64,000 bases of DNA from Aquipseudomonas alcaligenes_A (GTDB lineage Bacteria; Pseudomonadota; Gammaproteobacteria; Pseudomonadales; Pseudomonadaceae). The first letter of the stretch is position 1, and the number at the start of each line of letters is the position of its first letter. The stretch is from assembly GCA_048595745.1 (NCBI GenBank), contig CP184361.1; one strand, given 5' to 3'. The notes below the pieces were generated by a model. That model saw nothing but the letters and a program-made list of their open reading frames with translations, did no database searches and was not told the origin of the DNA. Below are positions 51,126-59,727 of this stretch, piece by piece. The position numbers were made by a program, and so were the translations under genes.

Positions 51126-53110
51126 AATGCGGCTTCTAACTGGAGCTGATGGGCTTTGACGCTGGCAATACTGCGACGGCTTTCGTCGTCGAAAGTCAGG
51201 GCGTATTCGCGGTTCATATGCTGTTCGAGTGCGGTATGTACGCTGCCCTCCACTTCCTCGTCGGTGGAAAGCACCAGTACCTGGTGGGAGACCTTGGCGA
51301 AGAAGTTATGGATCAACGCCTCACGGTGGGCGCGATCCAGGCGAGCCAATGGCGTATCCACCACCACCGGGAAGCGGCCTTTGCGCTCACGGATCAATGC
51401 ACTCAGCACGGCAATGGCCAGGATCTGCCGCTCACCGGCGGACAGGCGTTCCATGGCCAGGCTATGGCCGTTTACATCTTCGATAGATACGGCGTAGGTT
51501 TGCGGCTCCACCAGTACACGCGATATCAGGTTGCGCTTGCGCAGCAGTTGCTTGAATTCAGCGGTGATCATTTCCGACAGCCACTGCGCCTTCGAAGCCA
51601 ACAACCGCTCACGGAATATCACCAGCGCCTTCTTCGCGCGCTCTGCTGCTTCAAATGCTTTGAGCTGAAACTCGCTTTCACGCGATTCGGTACGCAACTT
51701 TTGCCGGGCGGCACTCACACGGCTCTCGACATGTTTCTGGCTTGTACGGGCCTCTTCCAGGCTACGCGCCAACTCTTTCAGTTGCAGCTCTGCGCTGGAA
51801 ACGGCCTGGGTATAGGCCTCCATTTGCGCAAACACATCGGCGAGCTGCCCCTCTTCAGGAATCTGATCAACTGCCTTTTGTGCCTTGTCGACTTCATGCT
51901 GGGTTTGCTCCACAGCCTGCTGCGTCTGCTTGAGGCGGGCCTTGGCCTGTTGCAGGCGCGGCTCGATCTCTGCAGGGTCACCGCCTGGGAGCAGCAGCGG
52001 CTCATGCTGCTTCGCTGCCTCCAAGGCTTGCAGATCCTGGGCAAGCAACGCAGCCACTGCCTGCGTGACTTGTGGCGCTTGAGTGTCGAGCAAGGCCAGC
52101 ACGCGCTGATCGCGCTTGCTGAATTCATCACTCAACAACGCCGCATGCTGTGCCTGTTTGTCCTGTTGCCACTGGGTTTTATAGCTATCCCACAGCGGCC
52201 CCAACCAGGCCAACGGCAATATGGGGTCTTCAAGGACTGCCACTCGCTCGCTTTTCGCTGCAGCGTAGCGCTCCTGACACAGTTTCAGCCGCGCCTTGAG
52301 TTCAGCCGCCTGCTTATAGGCATGCAGACCGCTGCGCTGGGCTTCGACCGAGAAGGTCTGTAGTGCGCGTTGAGCATTGTCCAGATCGGTACGCGCCGCG
52401 CCCTGCTGTTGCGTCAGCAGGGTAATACGCTCGTTGATGGCATCCAGTTGCGTCTGGTGCTGTTCAAGCTGCGCATGTACTTCATTAATGTCGCCCGATA
52501 TCGACTTCTTGCCACCCGCACGCCTCTCGACGGCCTTGAGATCAGTGGCCAGCGCATCAATACCACCCAGCCCCAAGAAGACTTCCGTGGCGCGGCGCAA
52601 CAGTTGCGGCAGGCGCTCGGGGTTGGCCAGTGCTTCGATCTTCTCGCCATCGAACAGAAACAGATGAACCAGCTCGACCGGCAATATGCCATTGATAAAG
52701 TCGTCCCACTCTTCAGCCAAGGTGATGTCTTCCCTACCCTGCTGATACACACGGAACACTTCGCGGAACGAAGCGCCCTTGGCGATCCACTCGCGACGGA
52801 GTGTCAGCACTTGGCTTTCATCGCCACGCTCGATGGTGAGGATAATTTCGATGCGCGAGTTACCCGTGGCGTCCTTGCGCTGCAAGCCGGCAATAAGTTG
52901 TTCGTACTCGGAACGCCGCGCGATATTCACGGCTTTGTAGCCGTACAGGCCAATTTGCAGCGCGGTCAACAATGTCGTTTTGCCGCTGCCGTTAAGAGCC
53001 TTGATCAGAATGACCGGACGCTTTTCCGCAACGCTGAAGTCAAAGCTTTGCTGTTCGCGGAATGGCCCCAGGTTCTCGATGGAGATATGGTTAATCGTGA
53101 GTTTGGCCAT
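51122..53110 (-). CDS. dndD: DNA phosphorothioation ATPase DndD
   Basis: A 662-residue SMC/Rad50-like ATPase. The Walker A motif ALNGSGKTT (38-46) opens the protein, a long coiled coil spans about 190-500, and the ABC signature LSAGERQI with Walker B VVVDTPLARLD lies near 580-610. DndD is thought to open or nick DNA so that sulfur can be inserted; it works with DndC and DndE. The ATG at 53110 is two bases after the dndC stop. Confidence 0.95.
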   Translation of the reverse strand: MAKLTINHISIENLGPFREQQSFDFSVAEKRPVILIKALNGSGKTTLLTALQIGLYGYKAVNIARRSEYEQLIAGLQRKDATGNSRIEIILTIERGDESQVLTLRREWIAKGASFREVFRVYQQGREDITLAEEWDDFINGILPVELVHLFLFDGEKIEALANPERLPQLLRRATEVFLGLGGIDALATDLKAVERRAGGKKSISGDINEVHAQLEQHQTQLDAINERITLLTQQQGAARTDLDNAQRALQTFSVEAQRSGLHAYKQAAELKARLKLCQERYAAAKSERVAVLEDPILPLAWLGPLWDSYKTQWQQDKQAQHAALLSDEFSKRDQRVLALLDTQAPQVTQAVAALLAQDLQALEAAKQHEPLLLPGGDPAEIEPRLQQAKARLKQTQQAVEQTQHEVDKAQKAVDQIPEEGQLADVFAQMEAYTQAVSSAELQLKELARSLEEARTSQKHVESRVSAARQKLRTESRESEFQLKAFEAAERAKKALVIFRERLLASKAQWLSEMITAEFKQLLRKRNLISRVLVEPQTYAVSIEDVNGHSLAMERLSAGERQILAIAVLSALIRERKGRFPVVVDTPLARLDRAHREALIHNFFAKVSHQVLVLSTDEEVEGSVHTALEQHMNREYALTFDDESRRSIASVKAHQLQLEAAL

Positions 53111-53112
53111 GC

Positions 53113-54615
53113 TTATTCTTCAACTTCTTCTTCGACCAGCGGGATCAGCTCCAGCTCTTTGTCTTCGCCAATGTCTTCCTCTTGGCTCGCCTCATCACGC
53201 GCTATCTGATCGCGGTGGCTGAGCGCGAACGCCAGGGCTTCGTCTTCGGTTCGGAAGGCGTTGGCCTTGAGTACGGCATCGAGTCGATCCAGATGCAGTG
53301 AACGCTTCTGCGACTGCATGGACTGGAACTGCACGGCCAGCAAATTACGGGTGAGCCGATACAGGCGGTCAGCCGCTTCTGGATCGAGCTCAGCGGCTAC
53401 TTCTCTCAACAAGTCGAGGTCTGCGTTTTCCAGCGGATGCTGCTCCTGGGGTTTGCCTGGATACGGCTCACCGAAAACGCGCTCATAAATCTGCGGCACC
53501 AGGTCTTCAATTTCTCCCTTTTCCTCGACCCAGATGCGGCGAATGGCGTCCATCTCGTCGAGCGGAATCAGCTCGATCTGGTCATGCCCCGGCACATTGG
53601 CGTCCCGTACGATCTTCTGGGTACGCAGCAGCTCTTCGAGAAGAGTGGCGCGGTACTCCTGAAGATAGGGGCCATGAATCAGCTCATCGCGCTCGTTCAT
53701 GACCTTGATGCGGCCATTCATGCGCTGGAAATCGCGCTTATCCCAGTCATGAATCGTCAGGTAGGTGTTACGAAAGTCCAGAATCGGCTGCATCCACGAC
53801 TTTTGCTCGTCGTTCTGGATCATCGCCGCCATGGACTTGTCCTGCGACACCATGGTGCAGACATAGCAGCCAAAACGGCTGTCGCCGCAGCTCGGTGTGG
53901 ACTTGTCGACCACCACCGGGCACTCGGCATCTGGCGTCGCGCCTTTGTAGATGTCAAAGAGATCCTGGTTATCGACGCCCCATGGGTTCGGTTCGGTGAG
54001 GACGTACATCCACACGTCGTCGCTGGTCCAGGTTTCAATCGGCAGATAAACCCATACCCGCGACAACTTAGGGTTAGCGTTGCGACTCAAACGATCACGG
54101 GAGCTGCCGCTGTAGGCATCCATTACCTTGTCACGCGCAGCGCTCTCACCACGGCGCTGACCCAGTACCAGAATCGCTTCGTTATTAGCCTCGGAAAGCT
54201 CTTGGATGAACTTCTCGGAGGCACTGATCTTCAGGCGGTCCGTACACCAACGAAAGCGATTACGCGGGGTCGGATAGCCCTTGCCGATCAGATTCACCCA
54301 GAAACGGCTTTCCAGATCAGGCGTCAAGCGATGCGGGCGGATCGGCAGACCTTGGCGCTGGGCCTCGTACTCCATGGTGCGCAGCGAGCTGACCACCCAA
54401 GCAGCGATGACCGGGTTTTCCACCAGCGTATCGGTACTGATGACGTGAATATCTTTGGTGCGCTGTTCAGCAGGCAACGCTGCGACAGCCTTCCAGATCA
54501 GTTGCAAAGAGGCAGTCGAGTCCTTGCCACCGCTGTAACCGACGATCCACGGCAGGGAGTCGGAACAATACAGCGACTGGATTTCTTCGATGATGGCCTC
54601 GGGTGGCGTGCTCAT
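53113..54615 (-). CDS. dndC: DNA phosphorothioation sulfurtransferase DndC
   Basis: A 500-residue PAPS-reductase-like enzyme with the ATP pyrophosphatase loop YSGGKDST (27-34). Cysteines 232, 243, 250 and 253, in EC-PVVV, PSCGDS and GCYVCTM, form the likely ligands of the 4Fe-4S cluster of DndC. It activates the DNA backbone with ATP and transfers sulfur received from a cysteine desulfurase (DndA or IscS) to the non-bridging oxygen position. No desulfurase gene is in the island, so IscS is the probable donor. Confidence 0.95.
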   Translation of the reverse strand: MSTPPEAIIEEIQSLYCSDSLPWIVGYSGGKDSTASLQLIWKAVAALPAEQRTKDIHVISTDTLVENPVIAAWVVSSLRTMEYEAQRQGLPIRPHRLTPDLESRFWVNLIGKGYPTPRNRFRWCTDRLKISASEKFIQELSEANNEAILVLGQRRGESAARDKVMDAYSGSSRDRLSRNANPKLSRVWVYLPIETWTSDDVWMYVLTEPNPWGVDNQDLFDIYKGATPDAECPVVVDKSTPSCGDSRFGCYVCTMVSQDKSMAAMIQNDEQKSWMQPILDFRNTYLTIHDWDKRDFQRMNGRIKVMNERDELIHGPYLQEYRATLLEELLRTQKIVRDANVPGHDQIELIPLDEMDAIRRIWVEEKGEIEDLVPQIYERVFGEPYPGKPQEQHPLENADLDLLREVAAELDPEAADRLYRLTRNLLAVQFQSMQSQKRSLHLDRLDAVLKANAFRTEDEALAFALSHRDQIARDEASQEEDIGEDKELELIPLVEEEVEE

Positions 54616-54634
54616 GTGGGCTTCCGCTTAAAAC

Positions 54635-55738
54635 TCAAGATCTTTCCCGCTGAGCAGCGAGAAAGGCATTTTCGATGTCCTGCTCTTCCTGGGTCAGAGG
54701 CAACCCAAGGGAGCATTTGATTTGATTACAGGTCAGGGTGACGTTCTGGCTGTTCTTGGTCATACGCCCGCCAGTCATAGCCCTACCCTCCCAGGTACCG
54801 ATGTTCTTGCGTGACCAGTCGATGTCGCTGAGCTTGTTCAGCGCCTGCTTCAGATCGGATTGGCCGCTCTGGTAAACGCACTTACCGACCCGCCCCAGCG
54901 CCTGCAGCACGATGGCGTGCGAGTGGATGAAATCCTGCCGTACTTCCCCGGCCGTCATCTTGCCGTTGCGCACATGTACCCACTCGGGTATCAGCTCGCC
55001 AACGGTTTCCCAGTAAGCAAGGCATTTTTGCGAGGCTGCGGCAAAATCCTCGAGCTCTTTCTCACTCAGCATTTCCAAGATGGCGAAGTGCAAGGCGCTC
55101 AATGTGAACAGCTTGCGCGAGCGTGCGGAAAGGGAGGAACGTTCAGCTTCGATCAGATTGCGGAATACCTTTGAGGTAAGCCCCAGATGCTTGGCGACAT
55201 TAGCGGCAGCGCTTCGGTGGTCATACAGAACACCCAATGAAGGAGAAGGCTTGACCGCATGCCGGTTCAAGTCCGCAAACATCTGCTGGCAACGTTGCAA
55301 ACCACGATCATGGAAGAAGACCACAGCGATGGTTTCATCACCAAGCTCAGGCTTAGCTTCCAGCGCTTGCTCGATAGCGGCCCGCCGATGCTGACCATCG
55401 TTGACGATGAACTTGGCATCCAGATCGACTTTCAGGGTGCCCATGCGAAAGCTGTTGGTATCGTTCGTTCCAACCGGCTCGAAAGCCACCTTGCCGTCGA
55501 TGGAGGCAGTGATGGCGGAGAAGGTGTAGTTATCCGAGTTCGCAACGATGTAGCGGGCAATCTCGGGCACGCGGGACTTGTTGATCGAGCGCTGAGCACG
55601 CAGCTCTGGCATAAGCTCTTCGTTGTCAAAAACGAAGAGCTTGGCAAGCAGCCTGAGCGGGCACATCGAGACGTAGAATTCCCGTCCCGCCTGCACGCCG
55701 CGGATTGCCGGAAAGGTATAGGAGAAGGCGCTGACCAT
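54635..55738 (-). CDS. dndB: DNA phosphorothioation regulator DndB
   Basis: A 367-residue protein of the DGQHR-domain family. The DGQHR motif lies at 114-118, after YTFPAIRGVQAGREFYVSMC at the N-terminus. DndB represses the dnd operon in known systems and limits how many sites are modified. It is the first gene of the dndBCDE transcript, starting at 55738, with an AT-rich upstream region that holds a palindrome. It has no restriction role itself. Confidence 0.93.
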   Translation of the reverse strand: MVSAFSYTFPAIRGVQAGREFYVSMCPLRLLAKLFVFDNEELMPELRAQRSINKSRVPEIARYIVANSDNYTFSAITASIDGKVAFEPVGTNDTNSFRMGTLKVDLDAKFIVNDGQHRRAAIEQALEAKPELGDETIAVVFFHDRGLQRCQQMFADLNRHAVKPSPSLGVLYDHRSAAANVAKHLGLTSKVFRNLIEAERSSLSARSRKLFTLSALHFAILEMLSEKELEDFAAASQKCLAYWETVGELIPEWVHVRNGKMTAGEVRQDFIHSHAIVLQALGRVGKCVYQSGQSDLKQALNKLSDIDWSRKNIGTWEGRAMTGGRMTKNSQNVTLTCNQIKCSLGLPLTQEEQDIENAFLAAQRERS

Positions 55739-55772
55739 AAGGGCCGAAACCTTAGCATGTTTGTGTATTTCG

Positions 55773-55788
55773 AGACATACAAATGTCT
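55773..55788. promoter_or_regulatory. palindrome upstream of dndB
   Basis: AGACAT-ACAA-ATGTCT, a perfect 6-bp inverted repeat, 35 bases upstream of the dndB start codon, in the only long intergenic stretch before the operon. It is an obvious candidate for the DndB operator or a promoter element; the TACG-type half-sites reported for one DndB were not seen as a clean pair. Confidence 0.5.
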
Positions 55789-55944
55789 GGTTTCACACGT
55801 ACAGGCAAGGTCTGCGCGATGAGCGGCGTATTGTCGCTGAAAGCCACTGAGAACTGCTAGCCACTGCGCCCTGCCAGCCATCTGTACCCTCACCTAGCGC
55901 TTCCCGTTAGACTCCATGTCCAAGGAAACAGGTGGCCGGAAACG

Positions 55945-56469
55945 ATGACAGACGAAGCCAAGCTAGAAACGATTAAGCACCAGAATGCCGTCATGCTGGA
56001 AAAGCTGAAATGGCAGTTTAAAAAGCAGGAGCTGGCCTTTCTGGAAGCTGGCCAGCATCTACGTGCCCTCAATCAGCTGCTCTGGCAAGTACCGGGCATG
56101 GTAATCGCTATCACAGGTGGAATTTGGTACGGGGCTCTGTCTATCCCAAATGACCGCGCCAGATCACTAGCTCTCTTGTTTGCAGCAGCGGTAAACTTTT
56201 TGACCATTGTTGTCATTTGGCGACTTCGTGCGGTTATCGATATACAAATCGCTCTTCAAAACAAATTCAATCAAATTGAGCGAAAGCATGGAAAAAATAT
56301 AGTTGTCTGGTGCTGGACGCTTCTCCTCCTTGCCGCACTCACCCTCAGCCTGCTAGCAGCCATATATTTACCCACAACAACCACTAAAACAAATAATTCA
56401 GACACCACCAACAACTACTTATATCCTGAAAAAATTGAAATTATAAAGAATGAGCAACCATCTAAATAA
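55945..56469 (+). CDS. small three-helix membrane protein in the dnd island
   Basis: A 174-residue protein. An N-terminal amphipathic helix (about 10-45) precedes three membrane segments (49-66, 72-94 and 117-142) and a short Thr/Asn-rich tail. The size and layout recall SLATT-type and other small effector membrane proteins in defence islands, but I see no defining motif. It is divergent from dndB, with 206 bases between, and overlaps the methyltransferase gene by 20 bases. The function is unknown. Confidence 0.75.
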   Translation: MTDEAKLETIKHQNAVMLEKLKWQFKKQELAFLEAGQHLRALNQLLWQVPGMVIAITGGIWYGALSIPNDRARSLALLFAAAVNFLTIVVIWRLRAVIDIQIALQNKFNQIERKHGKNIVVWCWTLLLLAALTLSLLAAIYLPTTTTKTNNSDTTNNYLYPEKIEIIKNEQPSK

Positions 56470-57082
56470 GCCATGGAGCAGCTACGACCAACGCAGTGAT
56501 GTTTTCTTCCAGACCTATAACAAAATCTACTTTTCCAGCGTACACAGACCCTTCATAAGGTTCTTACCAAAACAAGCAGCAGCAAGAGTCCTCGACATTG
56601 GCTGCGGCTCGGGGAGGGACGCCAGGGCGCTAGCTAAACGCGGCTACTCCGTCACAGCAGTTGACCCAAGCAAAGAGATGCTCCGTCTTGCTGAAGCACG
56701 AGATGTAAAAAAAACAATTGCATGGAAAATGGATGCACTTCCCCAGTTACTGTCTTTAGGGAAAACCTCCTTTAGCTTTATACTTCTCAGCGCCGTCTGG
56801 ATGCACATACCTCCCCAGCAACGCGAAAGTTCAATCAAAAGAATTTCAGAGCTCTTAGAAAATGAAGGCCACCTTGCTATCACACTAAGATTAGGCAAGC
56901 AAGATGAAAACCGAATCATGTACCCCATCACTCTAGAAGAGCTTTTAACACTATCTTCAAGATACAACCTCCACCCTGTTTACATCAGCCGCTCAACCAA
57001 AGACTCACTAAAAAGAACCGAGATAAATTGGAAAAAGATAGTCCTCAAAAAGTCAAAAAAGACGTATCCCCATCTGCAATAG
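56450..57082 (+). CDS. class I SAM-dependent methyltransferase
   Basis: A 210-residue protein with the SAM-binding motif VLDIGCGSGRDARALAKRGY (motif I, near residue 48) and the acidic VDPSKEM strand. The C-terminal part is A/T-rich and Lys-rich. The substrate is unknown; no DNA-methylase motif such as NPPY or DPPY was found, so it is probably a small-molecule or protein methylase. It overlaps the preceding membrane protein gene and lies in the A/T-rich part of the island. Confidence 0.85.
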   Translation: MSNHLNKPWSSYDQRSDVFFQTYNKIYFSSVHRPFIRFLPKQAAARVLDIGCGSGRDARALAKRGYSVTAVDPSKEMLRLAEARDVKKTIAWKMDALPQLLSLGKTSFSFILLSAVWMHIPPQQRESSIKRISELLENEGHLAITLRLGKQDENRIMYPITLEELLTLSSRYNLHPVYISRSTKDSLKRTEINWKKIVLKKSKKTYPHLQ

Positions 57083-57099
57083 CAGCTGGCTTTAGAGTC

Positions 57100-57432
57100 C
57101 TAGATCAATGTAACGGCTTTCGTGGCCAGTTGCTCGGCAAAGACCGATGGCGTTAACCCACCAAGCCCTTTCTTAGGTCTCTCTTTGCTGTATTCCCTCC
57201 GCCAGGACTGAATCACTTCCTTGGCGTGCGGCAGGCTGGTGAACCAGTATTCGTTCAGGCATTCATCACGAAAGCGCCCGTAAAACGATTCTATGTAGGC
57301 GTTTTGATTGGGCTTTCCTGGCTCAATCAGGGACAGCTGCGCACCCCGCTGCTGAGCCCAGGTCATCATGGCCCGACCACAGAACTCCTTGCCATTGTCA
57401 GTGAGGATGGCTTTGGGCAGAGGTAGTAACTG
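57100..57432 (-). pseudogene. IS3-family transposase orfB, C-terminal fragment
   Basis: The remaining part of the DDE integrase includes the middle Asp in LTDNGKEF and the late Glu in NAYIESFYGRFRDECLNEYW, but the first Asp and everything before is missing. The C-terminal end is intact. Confidence 0.9.
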
Positions 57433-57534
57433 GCATCTGAAAAGCCGTGCCGACGACACAGCTCCTTGATCGGCAGTCTGGCCTCGGCTTCTCGTAGGAA
57501 GCCAATGATTTGCTCTCCAGTGAAACGCTTATTC
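57433..57534 (-). pseudogene. IS3-family orfA, N-terminal fragment
   Basis: From ATG 57534 the frame reads MNKRFTGEQIIGFLREAEAR and a helix-turn-helix segment (CRRHGFSDASYY), then passes into the orfB fragment in another frame. The junction near 57430 is where the middle of the element was lost. Confidence 0.85.
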
Positions 57535-57726
57535 ATGTCCGGTCTCCTGGTTACTGGGATTGGACTCTAAAGCTGAGCGCTACTCAAATCGGGGGCGACG
57601 TCCCCACGCCCCCAATAAATGCGCCGCTCTGGCCCGCTATAAGCAGCGCTTCCCTTACCCGCAGCAATCGCTAGAATGGCGCCCACCCAAAAAGTGGCAC
57701 ATCGCCTCCATGAACAAGGACGCTCA

Positions 57727-58353
57727 ATGAAAACCCTGCATTACGTTGCAGCAGCCCTGCTCAGCCTGAGCCTCACCGGCTGCGTCTCCTTCAACCCCGC
57801 CGGCCCGATCAGCGAGCCCGCAGACAAAGCCAGCAGCCCCCGCCAACAGGCCGTGATGGTCGATGACGTGGTGGTCTCCGACAACAGCATCAACGCCGAA
57901 GTCCGCAAGAACCTGGGCAGCCAGTTCACCGCACAGCTGAACAAACGCCTGGAACGCGGCGAGTACTTCCGTGAAGTCATCAGCTTCCCGGCCAAGCTGG
58001 GCGAACAAGATGCCCTGCTCAAACTGGAGTTCAGCTCCCTCAAGGGCAAGCGCTCGCCACACCCGGGCTATTTCCCCGGCGCCATCCTGACCCTGACCGG
58101 CTGGATCTGGTTCAACGGCCCGATCTACGTCGACAAGTACGACCTGACCGGCGCCCTGGTCTTCACGGATGCGCACGGCAAAACCCTCGCCAGCAGCCAG
58201 AAGACGCTACAGCTCAAGCAGAACACCGGGCTGTGGGATGACGACTACTTCAACCTGGCCCTCGGTGCCACCCAACTCAACCAACTGGTCGAGGAGTTGC
58301 TGCAAGACAGCCTCCGACAACTGCCCACTGCCCCACAAGGAAACGCCCAATGA
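57727..58353 (+). CDS. lipoprotein of unknown function
   Basis: A 208-residue lipoprotein with a lipobox LTGC (Cys19). The mature part is mixed alpha/beta and shows no named domain. Its stop overlaps the start of the next lipoprotein gene in an ATGA, so the pair is expressed together and may form one complex. The ATG at 57727 follows AAGGAC. It is the first gene right of the island. Confidence 0.8.
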   Translation: MKTLHYVAAALLSLSLTGCVSFNPAGPISEPADKASSPRQQAVMVDDVVVSDNSINAEVRKNLGSQFTAQLNKRLERGEYFREVISFPAKLGEQDALLKLEFSSLKGKRSPHPGYFPGAILTLTGWIWFNGPIYVDKYDLTGALVFTDAHGKTLASSQKTLQLKQNTGLWDDDYFNLALGATQLNQLVEELLQDSLRQLPTAPQGNAQ

Positions 58354-58937
58354 ACCGGATTCTGACCCTGCTGCTGACCACGCTGCTGCTCAACCTCACC
58401 GGCTGCGCCACTTACTCGCATGACGATCTGACCCCGGTCAAACAGTGGCCGCCGGTCGCCACCAGCGGCGCCAAGCCAAGCCTCTACCTCAAGGTGGAAG
58501 GTCAGCACCTGCTCAATGGCGCGCCTACCGGTGCCAACCTGAATCAGGCCAAGCTGGCGGAGTTCGTGCTCAAGGAATACCAGAGCAGCCAGCAGTTCGA
58601 GCGCGTCACCCTCGAGCAGCAGACCTCCGATATCTATGCCACCGTACAAATCACCAACCATGAACGCGGCAGCATGGTCGGCGCCTTCATCACCGGCTTC
58701 ACCCTGTTCGTCATCCCCGGCAAGTACGACAACACGCTGACCATGGAAACCGTGTTCAAGGATGGCCAGGGCAAGGTACTGGGCCGCATCGAGAAGGAAG
58801 AAACCACGACCACCTGGATGCAGCTGCTGCTGATCTTCGCCCTGCCCTTCAACGAATCGCTGGACAACGTGTTGACGCAACTGGCTCGCAGCAGCCTGGA
58901 AGAGGCCGCGCAACAGGGCCTGCTGAGCGTTCGCTAG
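58350..58937 (+). CDS. lipoprotein of unknown function
   Basis: A 195-residue lipoprotein (LTGC, Cys19), translationally coupled to the preceding one. A conspicuously hydrophobic stretch around GSMVGAFITGFTLFVIPG (about 107-124) may be a membrane helix or buried hairpin, with the second half beta-rich. No known family is recognised. Confidence 0.8.
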   Translation: MNRILTLLLTTLLLNLTGCATYSHDDLTPVKQWPPVATSGAKPSLYLKVEGQHLLNGAPTGANLNQAKLAEFVLKEYQSSQQFERVTLEQQTSDIYATVQITNHERGSMVGAFITGFTLFVIPGKYDNTLTMETVFKDGQGKVLGRIEKEETTTTWMQLLLIFALPFNESLDNVLTQLARSSLEEAAQQGLLSVR

Positions 58938-59014
58938 CCCCGGGCGCCCGATCGGTTGGTATGGCCGTACAATGCCAGACCACCGATCGGGGCATCCCCG
59001 GAGTACTCGCCTAG

Positions 59015-59698
59015 ATGTTCACCCTCACCCACCTCACCACCCCGCCGCCCGAATCGCTGAAAAGCCAGGTGCTGCAGATGGTGGTCGACTACTTCAGCGA
59101 CCTCAGCCCGGCCCCGCTGACGTCGAGCAACCCGCTGTACCAGCTGTACCAGTACGTCATCGGCTACGAGGTACACCTCTACCTGCAGGCCATGGGCAGC
59201 GAGCCGGCCAGCAGCGCCCGGATGATCCTCGCCCTCGACGATGAAGACCCATCGCGCGTACTGGGCTTCGCCCTCTACCTGCCCAGCCCGGATGATCCCG
59301 AGGCCTGCACCCTCGTCTACAGCGCCGTACAGGCCAGCCACCGCCGCCAGGGCATCGCCCGCGCCATGCTGCAGCAGATGCAGCTGCTGCATCCGCATGC
59401 GGCGCTGGCCTGCGTGGCAGACCGGGTGCCGACCTTTGAGGCGATGGGCTTCAACGTCCTTGGCGCGCGCGGGCCACAGGTGTTGATGAATACCCGGCGT
59501 AAGGCATCGGATGGCTGGGTGGCGGTGCAGGACCTGGCGCCGATCTTCCAGTCCAAGGAGGTGCGGCAGATCCACAGTTACCTGGTCAAGCAACATGGCG
59601 AGCGGGCGATGCGCGATGCGGAGAAGCAGCGCGACCGTCTGCTCGACCAGCTGACCCGCCAGGCCGAAGCGCTGGCCGCCTCGCGCCGCCTACACTGA
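59015..59698 (+). CDS. GNAT-family N-acetyltransferase
   Basis: A 227-residue protein with a GNAT core: VLGFALYLPSPDDPEACTLVYSAV and the acetyl-CoA loop HRRQGIARAMLQQM at about residues 110-125. A long C-terminal helical extension (last 60 residues, ending in a Lys/Arg-rich coil) is unusual for a simple GNAT enzyme. The substrate is unknown. Confidence 0.88.
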   Translation: MFTLTHLTTPPPESLKSQVLQMVVDYFSDLSPAPLTSSNPLYQLYQYVIGYEVHLYLQAMGSEPASSARMILALDDEDPSRVLGFALYLPSPDDPEACTLVYSAVQASHRRQGIARAMLQQMQLLHPHAALACVADRVPTFEAMGFNVLGARGPQVLMNTRRKASDGWVAVQDLAPIFQSKEVRQIHSYLVKQHGERAMRDAEKQRDRLLDQLTRQAEALAASRRLH

Positions 59699-59727
59699 GC
59701 CCCGACACACCACACAGGAGCGGCCCC

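Larger units (their letters stand above)
57089..57573. mobile_element. internally deleted IS3-family element
   Basis: A 12-bp terminal inverted repeat bounds the element: GCTTTAGAGTCC at 57089-57100 and GGACTCTAAAGC at 57562-57573. Inside, the start of orfA and the C-terminal part of orfB are joined, with the middle deleted, so the element cannot transpose by itself. At 485 bases it is about a third of full length. It marks the right edge of the island. No clear target duplication was seen. Confidence 0.88.

Noticed and set aside
48118..55738. Calling the modification genes Ssp (SspBCD) because of the SspE-like neighbour.
   Set aside because: The set dndB-C-D-E is clear: a DGQHR-type DndB, an SMC-like DndD with long coiled coil, and a DndE; SspB and SspD are different proteins.
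55767..55800. A DndB operator of the TACG-N10-CGTA type.
   Set aside because: One TACG half-site occurs but no partner at the required spacing.
48039..57573. Attachment sites flanking the island.
   Set aside because: No direct repeat shared by the two ends was found and no integrase gene is present.
57080..57580. A target-site duplication of the IS3 remnant.
   Set aside because: The bases outside the two terminal repeats (CTG/G and TGAG) do not form a clear 3-4 bp duplication.
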